Shown: piece by piece, positions 6,540 to 9,617 of the stretch
Layout of the letters: every line of letters begins with the position of its first letter
Numbering within the stretch: position 1 is the first letter of the stretch
Source: Actinobacteria bacterium UBA7398
GTDB taxonomy: Bacteria; Actinomycetota; Actinomycetes; Nanopelagicales; Nanopelagicaceae
Assembly (NCBI GenBank): GCA_002470135.1
Contig: DKNC01000016.1
Location: 12,347-21,963 of the forward strand
Direction of reading: 5' to 3'
DNA length: 9,617 nt
Made by a program: the position numbers and the translations under genes
The notes under the pieces: generated by a model
Told to the model about the DNA's origin: nothing
What the model saw: the letters and a program-made list of their open reading frames with translations, nothing else
Databases searched by the model: none

Positions 6540-7314
6540 TAGCGGCACCAATAAACTTTGCGTCAAACTTTTCAACCGAACCACTTATTTGAGCGAGAAT
6601 CACAGTCACATTATCTGGCGCGCCCTTCTTGTATGCACCATCTATTAATAAACCCACAGCAACTTCTAAGGGGTTCTGCTTCACAATGTTCAAAATTTCT
6701 AAATCAGAAAGTACTCCAGAAAGGCCATCGCTACAAAGAAGGTATATGTCGCCATCAATAGCCGGATACTCAATGAGTACTGGTTGGATGTTTTCATTTC
6801 CCATCAAAGCTTGTGTGAGCATTGAGCGCTGCGGATGATCTGCAATCTCATCGTGTGTGATGCGCCCTTGGTTTAACAATTCTTGTACCAAAGTGTGGTC
6901 GGTGCTGATTTGTGCAATTTTCCCAGAGCGAATTCGATAACAGCGCGAGTCGCCGACATGTAGCAGCGAAACATTTTCATTAAGAATAGCAAGAGCGGTA
7001 ATCGTTGTGCCCATTCCCTCTAATTCCAAATTAGCTCTAGAAACGGCGGCGATTTCACCATCCATCTCATGAACCATATTTAGATATAAATCCTCTTTGG
7101 AATCCAAATCAACCTCGGGTGCTGCTAATAAAGATTGCAACGCGGCCAGAGTTTTAATTGCAGTTTTCGAAGCAACTTCGCCACCGGCATGGCCACCCAT
7201 GCCATCGGCAACCGCAATCAAATTTTGCGAAACAAATCCGGAATCCTCATTACCGTCACGGATTAAACCAAGTTCAGATCTTGCGATTACAGGAGAGAAG
7301 TTGAAGTTACGCAA
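6532..7314 (-). CDS. pstP: PP2C-type protein serine/threonine phosphatase PstP
   Basis: The 260-residue phosphatase belongs to the PPM/PP2C metal-dependent family and should dephosphorylate PknB and its substrates. Motifs are RDGNEDS (19-25), VADGMGGHAGGEVAS (35-49, metal ligand Asp37), GMGTT (100-104), GDSR (121-124), SDGLSG (195-200, Asp196) and APDNVTVIL (232-240, Asp234). The catalytic domain fills the whole protein; there is no membrane helix or external domain, unlike M. tuberculosis PstP, so it is predicted to be soluble. The start is TTG at 7314 with GGAG 6 nt upstream. The stop overlaps the pknB ATG in ATGAATAA, so phosphatase and kinase are translationally coupled. It is divergent from gdpD. 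Confidence 0.95.
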   Translation of the reverse strand: MRNFNFSPVIARSELGLIRDGNEDSGFVSQNLIAVADGMGGHAGGEVASKTAIKTLAALQSLLAAPEVDLDSKEDLYLNMVHEMDGEIAAVSRANLELEGMGTTITALAILNENVSLLHVGDSRCYRIRSGKIAQISTDHTLVQELLNQGRITHDEIADHPQRSMLTQALMGNENIQPVLIEYPAIDGDIYLLCSDGLSGVLSDLEILNIVKQNPLEVAVGLLIDGAYKKGAPDNVTVILAQISGSVEKFDAKFIGAANE

Positions 7315-7320
7315 AACTTT

Positions 7321-7324
7321 CTCC
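7321..7324 (-). promoter_or_regulatory. Ribosome binding site of pstP
   Basis: GGAG on the minus strand, 6 nt before the TTG start at 7314, supports this start codon. Confidence 0.7.
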
Positions 7325-7343
7325 GACTTCTCTCGATAAGGTT

Positions 7344-7349
7344 ATGTTA
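7344..7349 (-). promoter_or_regulatory. Candidate -10 element of the pstP-pknB operon
   Basis: TAACAT on the minus strand fits TANNNT and would give a leader of about 20-25 nt containing the ribosome binding site. No matching -35 is found at normal spacing, so this is tentative. Confidence 0.3.
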
Positions 7350-7433
7350 TGGAAAAACCTAATATGGCTAGCCTAACGCGACGTTTAACGGATAGGAACT
7401 GGCGCTAGGGTTCCCCGCGCTTAACAACGGCAG

Positions 7434-8153
7434 ATGCGACCAAAAATATTTGCGCACCGCGGCGCTAGTGCAGATTTTGCCGAACAGTCCTATGAGAGCT
7501 ACGCCGGCGCGATTTCACAGAACGCAGACGGTTTCGAATGCGATGTGCAATTAACTGCTGATCGCGAAATTATCTGCTGGCACGACGACGACACCAATCG
7601 CCTTACCGATAAACAGTGGTTGATTTCAAAAACACCAATGAAAGATCTTTTAAAGCTAGAAATTAAAAACGAAGGGAACTTAGGCAGACCGATAACATTT
7701 TTAGAATTGTTACAAATCTCCATTGATTCTAGAAGGGATTTGTTGGTGGAGACAAAACATCCGGTTCCAAATAAAGGATTAATTGAAAAACTTGTTTTAC
7801 AAGAGTTAAAAAAACGAAAATCAGATATTAAAAAAAGTGGCATAAATATTAATATTATGTCGTTCTCATTTTTTGCCACTCAAAGAATTGTAATTTCTAA
7901 GCAATTCACACCAGTATATTTAGTCGCTAAGGCGCCACAGATAAAATACCTACCCGCAGAAATTTATGGTGTATATATCAACCTTCTTAAAGCGAAACCA
8001 GAATTAATTGAGTTAGCACATAAACGCGGCAAGAAAATCTATGTTTGGACAGTAAATGAAGCGGAAGATATGGAGTTCTGCGCACGGAACGGTGTTGCTG
8101 GGATAATTACAGATAATCCGGCGCGAGCAAAGAATGTGCTCGGCTATTCTTAA
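7434..8153 (+). CDS. Glycerophosphodiester phosphodiesterase family protein
   Basis: The 239-residue protein belongs to the GDPD/GlpQ TIM-barrel family, which hydrolyses glycerophosphodiesters to glycerol-3-phosphate and an alcohol using a divalent metal. Conserved elements are HRG at 8-10, Glu35 and Asp37 in FECDVQLT, His50 in CWHDDD, ETKH (106-109) and the final VWTVN (204-208) and TDNPA (226-230). There is no signal peptide, so a cytoplasmic role in phospholipid head-group salvage is likely; the exact substrate is unknown. The ENT-like motif after HRG is replaced by AEQSYES. A lysine/isoleucine/asparagine-rich, very AT-rich stretch covers residues 118-145. The start is ATG at 7434, with an in-frame stop just upstream and no Shine-Dalgarno site. 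The pheA ATG follows 3 bp after its stop. Confidence 0.88.
   Translation: MRPKIFAHRGASADFAEQSYESYAGAISQNADGFECDVQLTADREIICWHDDDTNRLTDKQWLISKTPMKDLLKLEIKNEGNLGRPITFLELLQISIDSRRDLLVETKHPVPNKGLIEKLVLQELKKRKSDIKKSGININIMSFSFFATQRIVISKQFTPVYLVAKAPQIKYLPAEIYGVYINLLKAKPELIELAHKRGKKIYVWTVNEAEDMEFCARNGVAGIITDNPARAKNVLGYS
8145..8150 (+). promoter_or_regulatory. Candidate internal -10 element for pheA
   Basis: TATTCT sits at the last codons of gdpD and ends 6 nt before the pheA ATG. As pheA lacks a Shine-Dalgarno site, a leaderless transcript from here is plausible, in addition to read-through from gdpD. Confidence 0.4.
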
Positions 8154-8156
8154 CCA

Positions 8157-9077
8157 ATGAGTACGTATGCCTATCTTGGTCCGGCCGGGACATTCACTGA
8201 AGCCGCGCTCAAAAAAATCAGTAAGAACTCTGATCAATTAATTCCGTTCGCCAATGTAACTGCAGCGCTAGACGCGGTTAGAAGTAATAAAGCGGAGTTC
8301 GCGCTTGTCCCAATCGAAAATTCTGTTGAAGGGGTGGTTGCGCGGACGCTTGATGAATTGGCAATCGGTGAACCACTTGTGATAATCCAAGAAACCACAC
8401 TCCCAGTAAGTTTTTCGTTAATGGTTCTCGCCGGGAATAAAAGTAAAAAAATTAATTCCGTTGCTACCCATCCACATGCCGAAGCTCAATGCCGCGCGTA
8501 TATCGCAAAAAATATGCCTGGCGCGGAAGTAATTACGACAGCGTCTACTGCAGCAGCAGCAGAGGGTTTAGCTAACGGAAATTATGATGCCGCGATCGCG
8601 GCACCAATTGCGGCGTCACATTACGGATTAGAAATAATTGCTGAGAATATTGGCGATAACACCGCAGCGGTTACGCGATTTGTGCTTGTAGGTAAACCTG
8701 GAAAAATTCCGGCTAAAACTGGCCATGACCGAACATCGTTAGCAGCTTTTATCGGCGCAGATCACGCTGGCGCACTTTTGGAAATCCTTACCGAATTTTC
8801 AGTTCGTGGAGTTAACTTAACTTTCATCCAATCACGGCCTACTGGCCGCGAACTTGGAAGCTACCATTTCATTATTGATGCCGAAGGACATGTAGATGAC
8901 GAGCGAGTAGGCGATGTTCTTATGGGGTTGCGCCGAATTTGCGAAGATGTTCGTTTCTTAGGTTCATATCCGCGCGCCGATAAAATTGCGCCAACAACTA
9001 CTAAAGCGACAACCGATACTTCATTTCAAAGCGCATCGGCATGGTTGGTTGAAGTTCGCCAAGGAAAAAAGATTTAG
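8157..9077 (+). CDS. pheA: Prephenate dehydratase with ACT domain
   Basis: The 306-residue enzyme decarboxylates and dehydrates prephenate to phenylpyruvate, the committed step to phenylalanine. The catalytic part (about 1-180) shows YLGPAGTFTE (5-14), IENSVEGVV (53-61), TTASTAAAAE (127-136) and the TRF motif (173-175, with the catalytic-site Thr173). A C-terminal ACT domain (about 193-272), which binds phenylalanine for feedback control, has GALL (205-208) and QSRP (225-228) where the family usually has GALV and ESRP. No chorismate mutase domain is fused, as in other Actinobacteria. The tail SAWLVEVRQGKK resembles the mycobacterial one. The start is ATG at 8157 without a Shine-Dalgarno site. 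It is followed by serS, as in Streptomyces. Confidence 0.96.
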   Translation: MSTYAYLGPAGTFTEAALKKISKNSDQLIPFANVTAALDAVRSNKAEFALVPIENSVEGVVARTLDELAIGEPLVIIQETTLPVSFSLMVLAGNKSKKINSVATHPHAEAQCRAYIAKNMPGAEVITTASTAAAAEGLANGNYDAAIAAPIAASHYGLEIIAENIGDNTAAVTRFVLVGKPGKIPAKTGHDRTSLAAFIGADHAGALLEILTEFSVRGVNLTFIQSRPTGRELGSYHFIIDAEGHVDDERVGDVLMGLRRICEDVRFLGSYPRADKIAPTTTKATTDTSFQSASAWLVEVRQGKKI

Positions 9078-9081
9078 TCGG

Positions 9082-9087
9082 TAGGCT
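9082..9087 (+). promoter_or_regulatory. Candidate -10 element of serS
   Basis: TAGGCT fits TANNNT and ends 6 nt before the serS ATG. The contained AGG could also act as a weak ribosome binding site 8 nt from the start, so promoter and translation readings cannot be separated here. Confidence 0.35.
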
Positions 9088-9093
9088 CACAAC

Positions 9094-9617
9094 ATGATTG
9101 ATTTGAAGGTTCTTCGCGAAAACCCAGAAGTTATGAAGAAATCGCAAACCGTACGTGGCGAAAACCCAGATTTAGTTGACGCAGTCCTTGCGGCGGATGA
9201 TGCTCGCCGAGCCGCACTTTCTGAATACGAATTATTGCGAGCGGAACAAAATGTAATTTCTAAATCGGTAGCTTCCGCAAAAGGTGACGAAAAGGCGGCA
9301 TTGCTCGAGAAAGCCAAATCACTTTCCGCATCTGTGAAAAACGCCGAAGCAAAGAAGAACGAAGCAGAGGTGCGTGCCAAGGACACCCTAATGGGGCTTT
9401 CTAATTTTATTGATCCGATTGCACCTGTTGGCGGCGAAGCAGATTTCAAAGTTATTGAAGAAGTTGGAACGCCGCGCGATTTTAAAAAAGAAGGATTTGA
9501 AGCAAAAGACCATGTCGAACTTGGGAAAATCCTTGGTGCTATTGATGTTGAGCGCGGTGCAAAAGTTTCAGGTTCGCGCTTTTATTATTTAACCGGGATG
9601 GGTGCAATGTTGGAATT
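9094..9617 (+). CDS. serS: Seryl-tRNA synthetase (N-terminal part, cut by window end)
   Basis: The open frame runs from ATG at 9094 to the window edge (174 full codons). It encodes the N-terminal tRNA-binding arm of SerS, the class II synthetase that charges tRNA-Ser. It begins MIDLKVLRENPEVMKKSQ, typical of the family, and then has the long antiparallel coiled coil (about 28-105, rich in Ala, Glu and Lys). Next are the conserved APVGGEADFKVIEE (110-123) and KDHVELG (138-144) segments and the approach to catalytic motif 1, VSGSRFYYLTG (158-168). The rest of the catalytic core lies outside the window. The gene starts 16 bp after pheA and is probably co-transcribed with it, possibly also from its own leaderless promoter. 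Confidence 0.96.
   Translation, partial: MIDLKVLRENPEVMKKSQTVRGENPDLVDAVLAADDARRAALSEYELLRAEQNVISKSVASAKGDEKAALLEKAKSLSASVKNAEAKKNEAEVRAKDTLMGLSNFIDPIAPVGGEADFKVIEEVGTPRDFKKEGFEAKDHVELGKILGAIDVERGAKVSGSRFYYLTGMGAMLE

Larger units (their letters stand above)
7315..7433. promoter_or_regulatory. Divergent pstP/gdpD control region
   Basis: These 119 bp separate two divergent genes and must hold promoters for both. Visible structure: a perfect 8-bp palindrome GGCTAGCC (7366-7373); CCTAA repeated directly at 7358-7362 and 7372-7376; and an inverted repeat GGAAC (7395-7399)/GTTCC (7410-7414). On the plus strand TAACAA (7422-7427) lies 6 nt before the gdpD ATG, an imperfect form of the leaderless pattern. 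No protein can be read through it toward gdpD because TAA is in frame at 7422. Confidence 0.4.

Noticed and set aside
6540..6584. Longer pknB start with 15 extra residues
   Set aside because: It would overlap pstP by over 50 bp, and the extra residues do not resemble family N-termini; the ATG at 6539 fits both homology and the overlap pattern.
8549..8561. Short GCA repeat in pheA
   Set aside because: It encodes the alanine run of a conserved motif (STAAAAE) and is too short to be a meaningful variable repeat.
8940..8962. Near-identical stretch shared by the gyrB end (44-62) and pheA (8944-8962)
   Set aside because: About 19 bp match because both proteins happen to encode DVRFL with the same codon preference; the reading context differs and flanks are unrelated, so it is not a repeat element.

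Overview
The window is a gene-dense chromosomal stretch from an actinobacterium with AT-leaning codon use. Four things point to Actinobacteria: the gyrB-gyrA-tRNA-Ile-tRNA-Ala-cyclophilin-rhomboid-crgA-pabA/trpG-pknB order, which matches the origin-proximal region of Mycobacterium and Streptomyces; a CrgA homologue, a family largely limited to this phylum; a PASTA-domain PknB; and a pheA-serS pair. The low GC, very short gaps and missing members of the usual cluster suggest a streamlined lineage, perhaps a freshwater or marine planktonic actinobacterium such as Nanopelagicales. That placement is inference and was not tested by phylogeny.

Layout: the gyrB 3' end (1-69) and gyrA (93-2561) form a gyrase operon. 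A stable-RNA promoter then drives tRNA-Ile(GAT), followed by tRNA-Ala(TGC), a cyclophilin-type PPIase gene that begins one base after the tRNA, and a rhomboid protease gene. A 62-bp gap before the convergent gene crgA holds three close DnaA-box-like 9-mers and an AT-rich inverted repeat. crgA (-) and pabA (+) are divergent. pabA and pknB (-) converge with overlapping stop codons. pstP and pknB form a minus-strand phosphatase-kinase operon with an 8-bp overlap. A divergent promoter region (7315-7433) separates pstP from a plus-strand run: gdpD, pheA and serS, which is cut by the window end.

Function: supercoiling (GyrAB), tRNA supply, protein folding (PpiA), membrane proteolysis (rhomboid), division (CrgA), Ser/Thr phosphorylation linked to the cell wall (PknB/PstP), chorismate-derived amino acid and folate synthesis (PabA/TrpG, PheA), phosphodiester salvage (GDPD) and serine charging (SerS). 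In mycobacteria the pstP-pknB segment also carries rodA, pbpA, pknA and the FHA genes; here they are absent and pstP directly abuts pknB.

No wholly new system is evident; the genes are conserved housekeeping genes. The most interesting signals lie between them: the DnaA-box cluster in a convergent gap, the tRNA-Ala/ppiA junction that could yield a nearly leaderless mRNA by tRNA 3' processing, the reduced pstP-pknB operon, and a repeated TANNNT hexamer exactly 6 nt before start codons, suggesting leaderless promoters. I saw no convincing intrinsic terminator, mobile element or CRISPR array.
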